Part shown: positions 1 to 8,737 of the stretch, one piece after another
Position numbering within the stretch: position 1 is the stretch's first letter
Layout of the letters: each line of letters begins with the position of its first letter
Source of the DNA: Candidatus Delongbacteria bacterium
Lineage (GTDB): Bacteria; CAIWAD01
NCBI GenBank assembly: GCA_041675285.1
Contig: JBAYTZ010000022.1
Span: 1-51,557, forward strand
Reading direction: 5' to 3'
Length of the DNA: 51,557 bases
Notes under the pieces: generated by a model
Told to the model about the DNA's origin: nothing
The model's database searches: none
The model's input: the letters and a program-made list of their open reading frames with translations, nothing else
Translations under genes and position numbers: made by a program

Positions 1-205
1 ACAACACGGTGCGGCCGCACAGTTCTTTGGGCTACCGGCCACCGGCGCCGGAAGCGATTCAGCTACCGCCCATCGGGGCCGTGGCCTAACTTATCGAGTG
101 GTACAAGCATCGGGGGCAGGTCAAATACAGAAGCTATCTCTGATAATAGACGATTCCCTGAGTTGATAGGCTAGCCGCTGTCCGATGCGGCATGATGGAG
201 GCATC

Positions 206-3148
206 ATGTATCACTTTCTGGTCTTGCTCATTCTCAGCATGGCATATCAGGCCGCTGCCCAATCGCCCCTCTGCCTCCGGAACCGGTTACACCATATGGG
301 AGCCTTCGATCTCAACCTGACCACGACCGGCCTATTGGGCAGCAAGGACACGCTCTGGGCAATGCCGTGCCACCCAGGCCAAACATGGCCTCGGCTGGAG
401 TATCCAAGCAGATCGGGCTCGAACTATTTGTACGAGGCTGGATTGTGGGTTGGTGCGCTTCTACAGAATTCGGATGGCAGCTGGACCCCACGCGTATCTG
501 TGGCCAAGGAAAGCGGTGATGGCCACGCGGGGGAGCTTTACCCGGGACTTGTTTGTAGCGGGGCGTTGGAGGAACGCTCGCGCCTGTCAGACGCCACAAC
601 TTGCGAAGGGGAATCCATTTTCCATTCCGAGGCCCTGGCGGACCAGGAGTTCATCATTCACTACACGGACACGCTGGCGAACTATCCGGACTGGCAGACC
701 GGGCAGCACTTCGATGTGGACGATGGCGATCATCGGCCGTTGGGGATTTCAGTCACTCAGCACAGTTTCCAATGGATGACGGAGCCGGACATTGGACAGA
801 TCCTGCTCCTTCGTTATGACATCGAAAGCATCAGCGATGACGTGTTGCGTAGCCCCTATGCCGGTCTGTTCGTCGACGCCGACATTTGTCTGCGCGACGA
901 CACAAACGACAACTTGTGGAACGACGATCTTATCCTGAGCCGCTCCATTCTTGAAGAGGACGGAACACGCCTTAGTGCCATGGTCTTCCTTGACAACGAT
1001 GGTCGAGGTCAGGGGGGCATCATCTATCCTCACGCCATGGCTATTCTGGCAAAGGGGCAGCAAGGGGCAACGCACAGCATCAACTGGTACATGCATTGGT
1101 ACGAGGGTATTTCGTATGGACCCTTCTGGCGCTACTACCGCGAGCATCCGGAGTTGGGATTGGCCTGGCAGGACACTACGCGCGTTCCTCTGGCGGACCG
1201 ACACAAGTACTCCCTGATGGGCAACGGAGAAATCGACCCACCTTTCTATGGAGTAGTGGGCACGATTCCCCCACAGCCCATCTACAACGAGCAAGGCCAA
1301 GTGATCGCCGAACGATCTTGGATCAGCGCATTTGAGAATTTCCCAGTCACTGGGCAGGATGTCCGCGGCCTCATCAGTATCGGCCCCTTGGGGACTCCTG
1401 ACGGAGTGGACTCACTGGGGCGCCCTCAAACGGTGCTCGCGCCTGGCGAGACTCTCCAAGCCTGGTTTGCAATCGTCATGGGAGATGACATCCATGACGC
1501 GGCCCATCCCCAGGAAACCCCGTTGGAAGAAATTGACCCAGACTTGTTCGATTTCAGTTCCCTGGATCAGCGACTGCGTCTGGCCGCAACCGAGCTGGCA
1601 CAGCTGCCGGTGGATGTGCCGGAAGCGCCAAGCCTGGCCAGCGAGGTTGTGATCCCCGGACAATTGCGTCTTCATTGGACGCCCGCAACAAATGCCCCTC
1701 CGGCCAGCTATCGTCTTCAGCGAGTGAACTTGCGGAACGGCCAAACCGTCTTGCTGGCGGATAGTATTCAAGTGCTGGAGTATGTGGCATCCTATGCTGC
1801 GGGCGATTCACTGCGCTACCGTCTTACCACCACGTGGGGCGGTCAGTGGGCGGCCCGGGAACTCGATTTCACCGCGCCTCGCCTGTTCCTGGTACCCGGC
1901 GATGGATGTGTCGACATCTCGTGTTATTGCAGCACGCCCGTTGTGAGGATCGTCTATGGCCGGATGCCTGAGCAACCGAGCGGGGAGGGCTATTGCTGGC
2001 CACCTGATTGCCTTCTTGACACGGACACACTAAGAGTCCTCAACAACAGGGTCACGCACATTTCAGACCTCGAGAACCTCCAGCGGTACATGTTCCGCGT
2101 ACACAGTGAGTCCAACGGCAATGTTCTGACTCCCCAATTCGACTGGGTGTCAGCCATCCCAGCCGGCCATGACCAGGGTTGGCTGGTGGCACATGTGAGT
2201 CACGGCTTGGGCGATTCCGACACCAGCGTCACTCGGCAGAAGTTCGTCGAGCTCTTTGCCTCGGCGGGGTTGGATTTCACCTGGCGGACCACCGGGATCG
2301 ATAACGACCCGCTGGACCGCAGCATCCTGCAAAACCACGCGGCCTTGTGGATCGATGTGGACTGGCGCGACGACGGTTCAGCGGTCTTCCAGACCTTTCG
2401 TCCTGTTGACCTCCTTCACTTCCTGGAGACTGGGGGCCGCTTGGTGCTCTCAAGCAACTCACCCGTGAACACCACGATGGGACTGCCAAGGGATCCCGCT
2501 GACGCCGAAGACATCATAGTGGTACAGATACCAATGCCGAATCCCTCAAACGGTCAGGGCGGCATGCTCGCCCCGCCCTGGAGCGCGCAAGTGGAAGACC
2601 CGCTTTGGGGAAACCTGCATGTCACGAGCTCTGAAGAGCCCTTCTTCCTTTCCATTCCGGTCCTGGAACAGTGGTCTCACGCCGGTGTGCTGGCGGGAAG
2701 CGGCAACGATCAGTTCGACGGTCTCCTTGCCTCAGCGGCGTACCTGGAGCCCTATCGCGTCGACCTCCTGTTGTTTCCACTGAAATTCGTGGATCTGGAT
2801 GCTTCGCGGGAATTCCTAACCGCGCTGTTGGAAGCATCGACAACAGATCTGCCCAAAGCAAAAGATGTGGATACCGGTCGCCCCTGGACAATGACACTGC
2901 ACCCATGCGCGCCAAATCCCTTCAATCCCAGCACTCAAGTGAGTTTCAGTCTACCCCAAGCGGGCCCCATCCGCTTGTCTCTGTTCAACCTGAAAGGCCA
3001 GCATGTCCTGGAACTACTTGACCAGCCCCTTGCGGCCGGCGAGCATACGGTGTTGTTGAACGGCACCAGGATGGCCAGCGGCGTATACCTAGTGCGCCTC
3101 GAAACTCCCGTAGGCTGTGCGACACAAAAGGTGCTGCTGGTGAAATGA
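206..3148 (+). CDS. large secreted protein with T9SS-type C-terminal sorting domain
   Basis: A 980-residue protein predicted to be exported and anchored or released at the cell surface. I start it at 206 because GGAGG lies 5 nt upstream and the product then opens with a clean signal peptide (hydrophobic core of about 15 residues, AAAQ cleavage region); the ATG at 185 adds seven polar residues and has no good ribosome site. The middle has no catalytic motif I recognise. It contains segments like those in many FCB-group extracellular proteins (GLWVGA near residue 75) and a fibronectin-III-like stretch near residues 485-560. The last 80 residues carry NPFNPSTQ (about residue 904), the LFNLKGQ strand and the GVYLVRLET end, the FlgD-like/Por sorting domain. 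It is convergent with the sbcC relic downstream. The sorting call is strong; the function is unknown. Confidence 0.85.
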   Translation: MYHFLVLLILSMAYQAAAQSPLCLRNRLHHMGAFDLNLTTTGLLGSKDTLWAMPCHPGQTWPRLEYPSRSGSNYLYEAGLWVGALLQNSDGSWTPRVSVAKESGDGHAGELYPGLVCSGALEERSRLSDATTCEGESIFHSEALADQEFIIHYTDTLANYPDWQTGQHFDVDDGDHRPLGISVTQHSFQWMTEPDIGQILLLRYDIESISDDVLRSPYAGLFVDADICLRDDTNDNLWNDDLILSRSILEEDGTRLSAMVFLDNDGRGQGGIIYPHAMAILAKGQQGATHSINWYMHWYEGISYGPFWRYYREHPELGLAWQDTTRVPLADRHKYSLMGNGEIDPPFYGVVGTIPPQPIYNEQGQVIAERSWISAFENFPVTGQDVRGLISIGPLGTPDGVDSLGRPQTVLAPGETLQAWFAIVMGDDIHDAAHPQETPLEEIDPDLFDFSSLDQRLRLAATELAQLPVDVPEAPSLASEVVIPGQLRLHWTPATNAPPASYRLQRVNLRNGQTVLLADSIQVLEYVASYAAGDSLRYRLTTTWGGQWAARELDFTAPRLFLVPGDGCVDISCYCSTPVVRIVYGRMPEQPSGEGYCWPPDCLLDTDTLRVLNNRVTHISDLENLQRYMFRVHSESNGNVLTPQFDWVSAIPAGHDQGWLVAHVSHGLGDSDTSVTRQKFVELFASAGLDFTWRTTGIDNDPLDRSILQNHAALWIDVDWRDDGSAVFQTFRPVDLLHFLETGGRLVLSSNSPVNTTMGLPRDPADAEDIIVVQIPMPNPSNGQGGMLAPPWSAQVEDPLWGNLHVTSSEEPFFLSIPVLEQWSHAGVLAGSGNDQFDGLLASAAYLEPYRVDLLLFPLKFVDLDASREFLTALLEASTTDLPKAKDVDTGRPWTMTLHPCAPNPFNPSTQVSFSLPQAGPIRLSLFNLKGQHVLELLDQPLAAGEHTVLLNGTRMASGVYLVRLETPVGCATQKVLLVK

Positions 3149-3179
3149 CCGATTTCAACTCAGGGATTGATTCCTTGTT

Positions 3180-3605
3180 GTGATGGAGGACGTGGACAGA
3201 AAGCCCCGGTTACCAGTGAAGCGGACCAGCCTTGCACCGTGTGGAGCGCTCGACGCTGGAACGATATCCATCGGTTCATGCCACTGTGACCACTCGACTG
3301 CGCCCGCGCCCCATGGGCTCCACACGGATCTGGGTACCGATGCGCTCGGCCATGTCGTGGACATGCGAGATGACACCAACTCGACGCCACTGGGACTGCA
3401 GTCGGCCAACGCCCCCATCACCATGTTAAGCATGTCGGCGTCCAGGCTGCCAAATCCCTCGTCGATGAACAGTGACTCACCCGGCCACGCTCTGAGGACA
3501 GCGTGGCCAGCGCCAGTGCAAATCCCAGCGACATAAGGAAGCTCTCGCCACGCGACAAGAAATGCACCGTGCGCGTCTGCACGCCGAAGTCGCGGTCTAC
3601 TCGTC
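3180..3605 (-). pseudogene. sbcC 3'-end relic, copy 1
   Basis: Reading leftwards from about 3605, the sequence follows the last 110 or so codons of the intact sbcC at 32141-35872. It begins at DRDFG, passes the ABC signature (LSRGESFLMSL instead of LSGGESFLVSL), the Walker B region IDEGFGSLDAD and the HDMAER-like end, and finishes close to GRGRSRVVTV. The frame is broken at least twice, between the signature and Walker B and again after LADC, and there is no N-terminal ATPase half, so it cannot be functional. By eye it is roughly 80% identical to the intact gene, which makes it an old or foreign copy and not a recent duplicate. The right end is fused to the truncated methylase at 3597. Confidence 0.85.
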
Positions 3606-4025
3606 CACAATGGCCCGCACGTGGTCAATGGCGCTATGGATCTCGGGCTTCCAGAAGAGGCCCTTGTAGGTATCTCGCACAAAGGAGCCCGCGTCCGGGT
3701 TGTCTTCGCATAGCGCCGCGATCTCGTCCTCGTCCAGCGTCTCACTCTGGTTTACCTCCACGGCCCGGGCAATGTGGAAGGGCCAGTGGAGGCTGTCATT
3801 GGCGTGGACGGCCAGGCCTTCGTTCTTCAGCCGGTAGCCGACGCTCGAGCCGCCCGAGAAGGCGTCCACATCGCTCGTCGTGCCGTCCGGGATCTGTTCG
3901 ACGATCCAGTCCAGGAGCTTCCTCTTGCTGCCGACGTACGACACGGCATGGGACGGCGCGTCCCCCTGGGCGCCCTGGGCGGTCAGCTCCGGGAACAGCG
4001 CGGCTTCGACACAGAGAAACGACAT
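3597..4025 (-). pseudogene. DNA adenine methylase (D12 class), truncated
   Basis: The 142 residues match the N-terminal half of D12-class N6-adenine methyltransferases: YVGSKRKLLDWI (about 30-41) and the AdoMet-binding DAFSGGSSVGY (54-64). The start at 4025 is supported by AAGGAG six bases upstream. Family members are usually 250-300 residues and carry the catalytic DPPY motif in the second half. Here the frame stops at IVDE exactly where sequence homologous to sbcC begins, so the catalytic part is missing and the enzyme should be inactive. This looks like a deletion or insertion joint at the left edge of the mobile element. Confidence 0.75.
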
Positions 4026-4153
4026 GGCGGACTCCTTGCAGGTTGTCCATCAGGATGGGAAGGGAGGAGGGCAGGTCCCAGAACGCGGGAGGACATAGGA
4101 GGAACGAGGAAGAAACGAGATGAAACGCGCTGGCCAGGCAGGCCGAGTTTGTC

Positions 4154-4651
4154 TCACCGCAGGCGCGGACCCCAGACGGGGCCACCGCCCACCGGAAGGC
4201 CCAGGATGCGATCGGCGCGTAGGTCCAGGGCGTGTCCCATCTGGCGCCGGCTGCGCGCCCGCTCCACGGCGAAGAGGATCTGGGCACAGCCTTCGGGCGA
4301 CACGGCTGGATGTAGGTCTACCGGTGCCGCATGCTGCCACGAAGCCTCGGCCATGGCGGCGCGGGGCCCCACCACCACGCAGGCCCCGTCGTACAGGTAG
4401 GAACGGCCCCCGCGCCAGGCGCGATCGCCCCCGACGCGCCAGCCGGCCGAAATGGCCAGGCGCTCGGAGCGCCAGCGGCTGGTCAGGGGCGTCCAGGCCG
4501 AGAGATCGCCCTCCACGGCCACGCACACATGGGGCCGGACCTTGATGCGCCGCGACCCCAGGGTGGCCCACACATCGCGCCGGCCCTGCAAGCGCTGCTG
4601 ATCCAGGTACACGACCAGGCCTACCTGGATCTCCGCCTCGGTAACGGGCAC
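4154..4651 (-). CDS. hypothetical protein upstream of the truncated methylase
   Basis: A 165-residue protein starting at GTG 4651, where AAGGAG sits five bases upstream; the longer open frame to 4828 has no ribosome site. I see no signal peptide or membrane segment. The body is rich in Arg, Trp and Val, with pieces such as GSRRIKVRPHVCVAVEG (about residues 31-47) and SYLYDGACVVVGPRAAMAEA that suggest a compact beta fold, but I recognise no family. It lies 128 bp upstream of the methylase fragment on the same strand and may have been transcribed with it. Confidence 0.6.
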   Translation of the reverse strand: MPVTEAEIQVGLVVYLDQQRLQGRRDVWATLGSRRIKVRPHVCVAVEGDLSAWTPLTSRWRSERLAISAGWRVGGDRAWRGGRSYLYDGACVVVGPRAAMAEASWQHAAPVDLHPAVSPEGCAQILFAVERARSRRQMGHALDLRADRILGLPVGGGPVWGPRLR

Positions 4652-5011
4652 AGGGTCTCCTTTCTTTCTTCGCGAACCCCTCAAAGAGGGCTCAACATAC
4701 GGGTTGAACGGGAATGGGGCGAGACCCTGGACCGCCCGTGTACCCCCTTCCCGCGCATCTTTCCATTCAACCTGGATCCCTGCCCCTCTCTCGCCCACGT
4801 GCAGTGACCCGTTCCCGCCTTTGGCCACCTTTGATCCGCCCGTCGGTTCCGCCGTTCACAGCCCGGCTGTGCAGAGAAATATCAAGCGGATCATGGACTT
4901 GACTTCCCGCCACTCCCTCTGCATCCTGGTCCCGGGGGTAGCTCCAGCGGCAGGAAAACACTGCCGGATCACGGGCTCCCCGCATGCGGACACAAAGAAA
5001 GGACCCCATTC
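4652..5011. other. divergent intergenic region between 4651 and the integrase
   Basis: This 360-bp stretch separates the leftward unit (4651) from the rightward integrase. No gene is supported. A TTGACT at 4899-4904 is followed after 21 bases by ATCCTGGT, which only weakly resembles the TAGTTATG element found at the same spacing in the three promoters further right. It may be a diverged copy that drives the integrase. Confidence 0.35.
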
Positions 5012-5854
5012 ATGCACCCGACCACCGACGCCTTCCTGGTCCACCTGGCCGATTTGGGCCTGAGCGCCGCCAGCCTGGCGGCGTATCGCACCGAGCTCCT
5101 CCGCCAAGAACGGCTCCTTACCGGCCTGGGCCAGAGCTGGGAGACAGCGGGCACTTCCACGCTCCTGCATGCCGTGGCCGCGGGCAACCGGGCCCCGGTC
5201 ACGCGCCGGCGCGCCCAGCACCTCATCGGGCGCTTCCTGGCCTTCGCCGGCCTGCCCCAGGGCCCCGAGTGGCGCCGCCTGCCCGCCCCGCGCGCCGTCT
5301 GCCCCGCGCCCGACTGCCTGTCCGAGGCCGAGGAGAAGGCCTTGCGCAAGACCCTGGCCAAGCGCGTGGACCAACCCACCCACGCCCGGGACCGGGCCCT
5401 CTTCTGCCTCTTGCTCGATACGGGCCTGCGCGTCTCCGAAGCCGCGGCTCTAACCGTGGGCGACGTGGACCGAGACGGCCGGCGCGTGCGCGTGACGGCC
5501 AAGGGAGGCAAGAGGCGCTCGCGCTTCCTGCCCACGGAGACCCGGGATTTGCTGGCGGGAATCGCGGGCACGCGGGATCTGGAAGCCCCGCTCTTCGTCT
5601 CCTCCACGGGCGGGGCCCTGACCGATCGCCAGATCCGGCGCTTGCTCTCCCGCTGGGCCCAGCTGGCGGGCCTGCAGCGGTCCGTCCACCCGCATTTGCT
5701 GCGCCACACCTTTGCCACCAGCTTGCTGAAGAAGACGGGCAACTTGCGCTTGGTGCAACTAGCCCTCGACCACGAAAGCCCCAAGACGACCGCTATCTAC
5801 GCCCATGTGGCGGATGAAGAGCTTCGGACTGCCATTGAAGGGCGGCGGGACTAA
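5012..5854 (+). CDS. XerC/D-like tyrosine recombinase (element integrase)
   Basis: A 280-residue site-specific recombinase. An N-terminal SAM-like/core-binding part (about 1-95) precedes the catalytic domain. The expected active-site set is visible: Arg140 in DTGLRVSE, Lys164 in the beta-hairpin TAKGGKRR, His228 and Arg231 in HPHLLRHTF, His254 in ALDHES (usually LGHSS-like) and the nucleophile Tyr263 in IYAHV. The length is that of stand-alone Xer-type enzymes without a P4-style arm-binding domain. AAGGA lies nine bases before the ATG. A strong terminator follows 28 bp downstream, making it a single-gene unit. It is the obvious candidate for mobilising the 3.6-22.7 kb element. Confidence 0.9.
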   Translation: MHPTTDAFLVHLADLGLSAASLAAYRTELLRQERLLTGLGQSWETAGTSTLLHAVAAGNRAPVTRRRAQHLIGRFLAFAGLPQGPEWRRLPAPRAVCPAPDCLSEAEEKALRKTLAKRVDQPTHARDRALFCLLLDTGLRVSEAAALTVGDVDRDGRRVRVTAKGGKRRSRFLPTETRDLLAGIAGTRDLEAPLFVSSTGGALTDRQIRRLLSRWAQLAGLQRSVHPHLLRHTFATSLLKKTGNLRLVQLALDHESPKTTAIYAHVADEELRTAIEGRRD

Positions 5855-5882
5855 ACCGGGTCTTCGTAACCACCTAGACGTG

Positions 5883-5906
5883 AAGCCCCCTCCCTGGGGG
5901 GCTTTT
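5883..5906 (+). terminator. rho-independent terminator after the integrase
   Basis: AAGCCCCC and GGGGGGCTT pair around a TCCCT loop and are followed by TTTTCTTT. Confidence 0.85.
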
Positions 5907-5977
5907 CTTTGGGATCCTGTTCGATCACGAAAGGTCTTTTCTCTTCTTATCTCCTTCTTAAATAAAGCTACACGTAC

Positions 5978-6009
5978 TTGACTTCGGAAAGTCATTCCGC
6001 GTAGTTATG
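5978..6009 (+). promoter_or_regulatory. repeated module promoter, copy 1
   Basis: TTG at 5978-5980, exactly 21 bases, then TAGTTATG at 6002-6009, followed by CCCACCA. Two further copies with identical spacing occur at 6892 and 7790. The layout resembles the Bacteroidota -33 TTTG / -7 TAnnTTTG promoter. An AT-rich tract with TAAATAAA lies just upstream. Confidence 0.7.
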
Positions 6010-6033
6010 CCCACCAAACGAGGAGACGGACCC

Positions 6034-6438
6034 ATGACGAAGATGACGCGAAAAGGCTTGGTCAACCTGCTGGGCGAAGACGAAGCCGCTTTCATGCAGC
6101 TCTTGAAGACCAAGCTGATCCAGCTCCTCGCAACCGACCGTTTGGACACGGTGCAGCTTGCCAGGGACGAGATGGCCAACCGCGGCCTGGGCACGAACGG
6201 CGAGTGGATCGGCTTCCCGGCCGCGGCGAAGCTCTGGCAAGCGCCGGCTGCCGCCACCCAGCCGGACGCGCGCGAAGAGGCCATCGACGCGGGCCTTACC
6301 GCCCTGGCCCACCTCCACTGCGGGATTAGGACCCTGGAGGCCCGCCACATGGACGCCCTGGACTTCCACGAAGTCGGGGTCTGGAACCTGAAAGACGCCT
6401 TGCGCGCGGCCTTTGAGCTGGGCCGGGCCCACAAGTAA
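6034..6438 (+). CDS. DUF6900-like protein, module 1
   Basis: A 134-residue cytoplasmic protein. The ATG at 6034 has GAGGAG about nine bases upstream; the in-frame ATG at 6007 is part of the promoter and would be untranslated. The C-terminal 40 residues, with TLEARHMDALDFHEV and VWNLKDALRAAFELGR, match my memory of the DUF6900 domain, found in small proteins of mobile elements and of unknown function. It is the first gene behind promoter copy 1 and is probably co-transcribed with the gene at 6475. Confidence 0.75.
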   Translation: MTKMTRKGLVNLLGEDEAAFMQLLKTKLIQLLATDRLDTVQLARDEMANRGLGTNGEWIGFPAAAKLWQAPAAATQPDAREEAIDAGLTALAHLHCGIRTLEARHMDALDFHEVGVWNLKDALRAAFELGRAHK

Positions 6439-6474
6439 CCGACACCCACAACCCAAAGACAAGGAGACATGATC

Positions 6475-6741
6475 ATGGCAAAGCCGACCTGGGACGTGAA
6501 GGCCTTCGTGGCTGGGCAATTGGCGGATGGCAAAACGAACCTGGACGGGGCGCGCAAGCGCCTGACCCGCCTGGAGACCGTCCTCCAGCAGGCCTTCCTG
6601 CAGCTGGGCCAGGATCCCGACCTGCAGCAGCAGATGGGCGCCGTGATGGGGCGCCTGGAGGAACTGAAGCAGGGGGTGGAGCTGGTGGCGGGGTGCTTGG
6701 AGGCCAAGCTGCCGCATGCTGCGCCCAGCCAAGAGGCGTGA
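6475..6741 (+). CDS. small coiled-coil protein, module 1
   Basis: An 88-residue protein. I use the second of two close ATGs: AAGGAG is eight bases from 6475 but only two bases from 6469. Residues 20-80 (ARKRLTRLETVLQQAFLQLG, then a run of Gln/Leu/Glu heptads) look like a continuous amphipathic helix. No family is recognised. A terminator follows about 50 bp later, closing the module. Confidence 0.65.
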   Translation: MAKPTWDVKAFVAGQLADGKTNLDGARKRLTRLETVLQQAFLQLGQDPDLQQQMGAVMGRLEELKQGVELVAGCLEAKLPHAAPSQEA

Positions 6742-6793
6742 GCGGTTCCGCCTTGGATCAGGAATCGAAACCGAAATCTCCACAGTCACACCC

Positions 6794-6821
6794 GGAAAAG
6801 GCGCCCAATGGCGTCTTTTCC
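6794..6821 (+). terminator. terminator closing module 1
   Basis: GGAAAAGGCGC and GGCGTCTTTTCC form a hairpin around a CCAA loop. The T-run lies inside the 3' arm and downstream (CACTTATTTTCG), so it may work in both directions. Confidence 0.65.
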
Positions 6822-6891
6822 ACTTATTTTCGATTATTCTTTCTCTGGCATTTCTAGCTATTTAAACAACCTTTTTATTTTCGCTTTAAAC

Positions 6892-6923
6892 TTGACTAAC
6901 GCTAACGTATCTGCGTTGTTATG
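6892..6923 (+). promoter_or_regulatory. repeated module promoter, copy 2
   Basis: TTG at 6892-6894, 21 bases, TTGTTATG at 6916-6923, then CCCAACAC. It is preceded by a 60-bp AT-rich tract with TTTAAA. The seven bases before the -7 element (TATCTGCG-like) are also shared with copy 3. Confidence 0.7.
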
Positions 6924-6946
6924 CCCAACACTAAGGGAGTGACACC

Positions 6947-7183
6947 ATGACGCACAAGACTACGTTTGAAACCCAGGACGCCATCAACACAACCCCCCAC
7001 ATCCTGGGTCGCTTTTCCAGCCCGGCCTTGGCGGTCTCTTTCGCTGCACGCGTCCCCCAGGCCTGCCGCTTCTTCATGGGCGAAGACGAGCTGATCTGGG
7101 TGGTCACGATGGCCGAGGCCGAGCGCCTACTTGCCGCCGGATACGAAGAGTTCAGCTTCACCAATCCCTCGCACCGGAGATAG
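6947..7183 (+). CDS. hypothetical protein, module 2
   Basis: A 78-residue protein behind promoter copy 2, with AGGGAG upstream of the ATG. The fold looks alpha/beta (FSSPALAVSFAARV, ELIWVVTMAEAERLLAAGYEEF). No family is recognised. The stop is four bases from the next ATG, so the two genes are translationally linked. Confidence 0.6.
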   Translation: MTHKTTFETQDAINTTPHILGRFSSPALAVSFAARVPQACRFFMGEDELIWVVTMAEAERLLAAGYEEFSFTNPSHRR

Positions 7184-7187
7184 ACCC

Positions 7188-7406
7188 ATGACGACCGAAA
7201 GGAGCCCGACCATGCTGCTGCTCACCAACGCACCCACGTGGGTCTTCCACACGCAGGCCGAAGCTGGCAAAGCCGCGGCCGAGCTGGCATCGGGCGAGAC
7301 CGAGGGCTGGACCTACACGGTCGTCCTGGACCCCATGGGCTCCGGTCGCTGCACGATCGACGTTCGCGATGAGGACGGCGAGTTCGTTTCCAAACTGACC
7401 AACTGA
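7188..7406 (+). CDS. hypothetical protein, module 2
   Basis: A 72-residue protein if it starts at 7188 (GGAG eight bases upstream, overlapping the previous gene's end). A start at 7212 has a better AAGGAG at seven bases and would give 64 residues beginning MLLLTNAPTW. The core, with TYTVVLDPMGSGRCTIDV and ends at KLTN, looks like a small beta-rich domain. Function unknown. Confidence 0.6.
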   Translation: MTTERSPTMLLLTNAPTWVFHTQAEAGKAAAELASGETEGWTYTVVLDPMGSGRCTIDVRDEDGEFVSKLTN

Positions 7407-7418
7407 CAGGAGCACCCT

Positions 7419-7544
7419 ATGAACCGCTTCCTCGTCACGCAGACCGGAACCGGCGCCATTTTCGGGACCCTCATCCTCGACCTGGATCCCAAGACCACCG
7501 CCACCCTCATGGCCTTCACCGCCAAAACCGGTAGGCAGGCATAG
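7419..7544 (+). CDS. 41-residue small protein, module 2
   Basis: A short frame starting MNRFLVTQTGTGAIFGTL, with AGGAG seven bases upstream and 12 bp after the preceding stop. The hydrophobic/beta pattern and the strong ribosome site support translation. No homologue is recognised; it could also be the front part of a gene frameshifted into the one at 7548. Confidence 0.45.
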   Translation: MNRFLVTQTGTGAIFGTLILDLDPKTTATLMAFTAKTGRQA

Positions 7545-7547
7545 GGC

Positions 7548-7664
7548 ATGGACCTCCAGCCCTTTGTCGATGCCGCCCACTGGCTGGTCAAAACAGAGGG
7601 CAATCCCCACATCACGGGTGTCTGCTTGGCATCAGGACTGACCATCAGCAGGCTGCCCAGATGA
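7548..7664 (+). CDS. 38-residue small protein, module 2
   Basis: Starts four bases after the stop of the 41-residue frame (MDLQPFVDAAHWLVK, then GVCLASGLTIS). There is no clear ribosome site of its own, so it would depend on translational coupling or be a frameshifted continuation. It ends just before the module 2 terminator. Confidence 0.35.
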   Translation: MDLQPFVDAAHWLVKTEGNPHITGVCLASGLTISRLPR

Positions 7665-7689
7665 CCCGCAACATCCATCGAAAACCCTA

Positions 7690-7715
7690 AAAGGCGCTCC
7701 GACAAGAGCGCCTTT
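7690..7715 (+). terminator. terminator closing module 2
   Basis: AAAGGCGCTC and GAGCGCCTTT form a perfect 10-bp stem around CGACAA, followed by CGTTTATT. Confidence 0.85.
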
Positions 7716-7789
7716 CGTTTATTCCCATTTAACTAAGTCTTTGACTGTTTCAAGTTTTTAAATAAGTCTAAAGACTTATCACGTTTAAC

Positions 7790-7821
7790 TTGCATCTGGA
7801 AAGTGTGTCTGCGTAGTTATG
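7790..7821 (+). promoter_or_regulatory. repeated module promoter, copy 3
   Basis: TTG at 7790-7792, 21 bases, TAGTTATG at 7814-7821, then CCCAACAC; nearly the same downstream bases as copy 2. AT-rich sequence with TTTAAATAAG and an AAGTCT/AGACTT pair lies upstream. Confidence 0.7.
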
Positions 7822-7844
7822 CCCAACACAAAAGGAGAGACAGC

Positions 7845-8426
7845 ATGACGACCAAGGCCAACACCCAGAACACGACGGACACACAGAACGCCACGCCGCT
7901 GCAGACCCTGCTGGCCGAACTGGCCGAAGCCAAGCGCCTGAGCCTGGAAGCCGCCCTAGCCTACCACAATCACAGCAAGGCGGACTGGGCGGACTACCAA
8001 CAGGCTGCGGCGCGCGCGCAAAGCACCTTCAGCCAGCTGCGCGCCAAAGAGCGGCTGGTTCACGACTCCTTCGCCGCCCAGGTCCAGGTCGGCGACCCGG
8101 TCACGCGCAGCGGCTACTGCGACTGCCACGCCGGCTACGTCATCCAGATCAACGCGGCGCGCACCAAGCTCGCCATGAAAGACGGGGACGCCCGCCTGCT
8201 GAACGGCGCGGGCTCCGGCGAGCCCGACGCCCTGCACTTCTCCCCCGGCGGATTCTGCGGCCACACCAGCAGCACCCAGCGCTGGGAGATCAAGCCCAGC
8301 AACCTCGCCCGGGTGACCGTTTTCACCCTGCGCAAGAACGGCCGCTGGATCGAGACCGGCCTCGCCCAAAACCAGGGCCGCCAGCTCTGCGCCGGCCACC
8401 ACCACCACCACGACTTCAACTTCTAA
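7845..8426 (+). CDS. hypothetical protein with Cys/His-rich tail, module 3
   Basis: A 193-residue protein starting at 7845 (AAAGGAG upstream; the earlier in-frame ATG is within the promoter). The front is a Thr/Asn/Gln-rich leader, residues 19-75 look helical (LQTLLAELAEAKRLSLEAAL), and the rest is beta-like with SGYCDCHAGYVIQI and FSPGGFCGHTSS. It ends in a natural five-histidine run before DFNF. The paired cysteines and histidines suggest metal binding. No family is recognised. Confidence 0.6.
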   Translation: MTTKANTQNTTDTQNATPLQTLLAELAEAKRLSLEAALAYHNHSKADWADYQQAAARAQSTFSQLRAKERLVHDSFAAQVQVGDPVTRSGYCDCHAGYVIQINAARTKLAMKDGDARLLNGAGSGEPDALHFSPGGFCGHTSSTQRWEIKPSNLARVTVFTLRKNGRWIETGLAQNQGRQLCAGHHHHHDFNF

Positions 8427-8488
8427 GCCCAGCAAACACAAGCCCCGCGCCGGCCGCAAGGCCGGCCCGGCCCGCAAAGGAGATCCCC

Positions 8489-8737
8489 ATGTACGAGCAG
8501 ATGATCAAAGAAGAACTCGCGCGGCAAGGTTGGGTCGACCTCTCCTCCCGCTGGGTCGAAGGCTGGATGCGCCTGGAGCTGGGCTGCCTCGATTGGCTGG
8601 ACAAGGACCGCTTCCAGCGCGAGGTCGCCCTCGCCGCCGCCTGCACACGGGCCAGCACCGAGCACGAGAACGAGACCCTGGCCACCAGCCTGCTCGGCCC
8701 GCCGCGCAGCCAGCGACTGGAGACCACCCATGCCTGA
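8489..8737 (+). CDS. hypothetical protein, module 3
   Basis: An 82-residue acidic, Trp-rich helical protein (MYEQMIKEELARQGWVDL, WMRLELGCLDWLDKDRFQRE). The ATG is preceded by AAAGGAG. It overlaps the next gene by eight bases, showing tight coupling within module 3. Function unknown. Confidence 0.65.
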   Translation: MYEQMIKEELARQGWVDLSSRWVEGWMRLELGCLDWLDKDRFQREVALAAACTRASTEHENETLATSLLGPPRSQRLETTHA

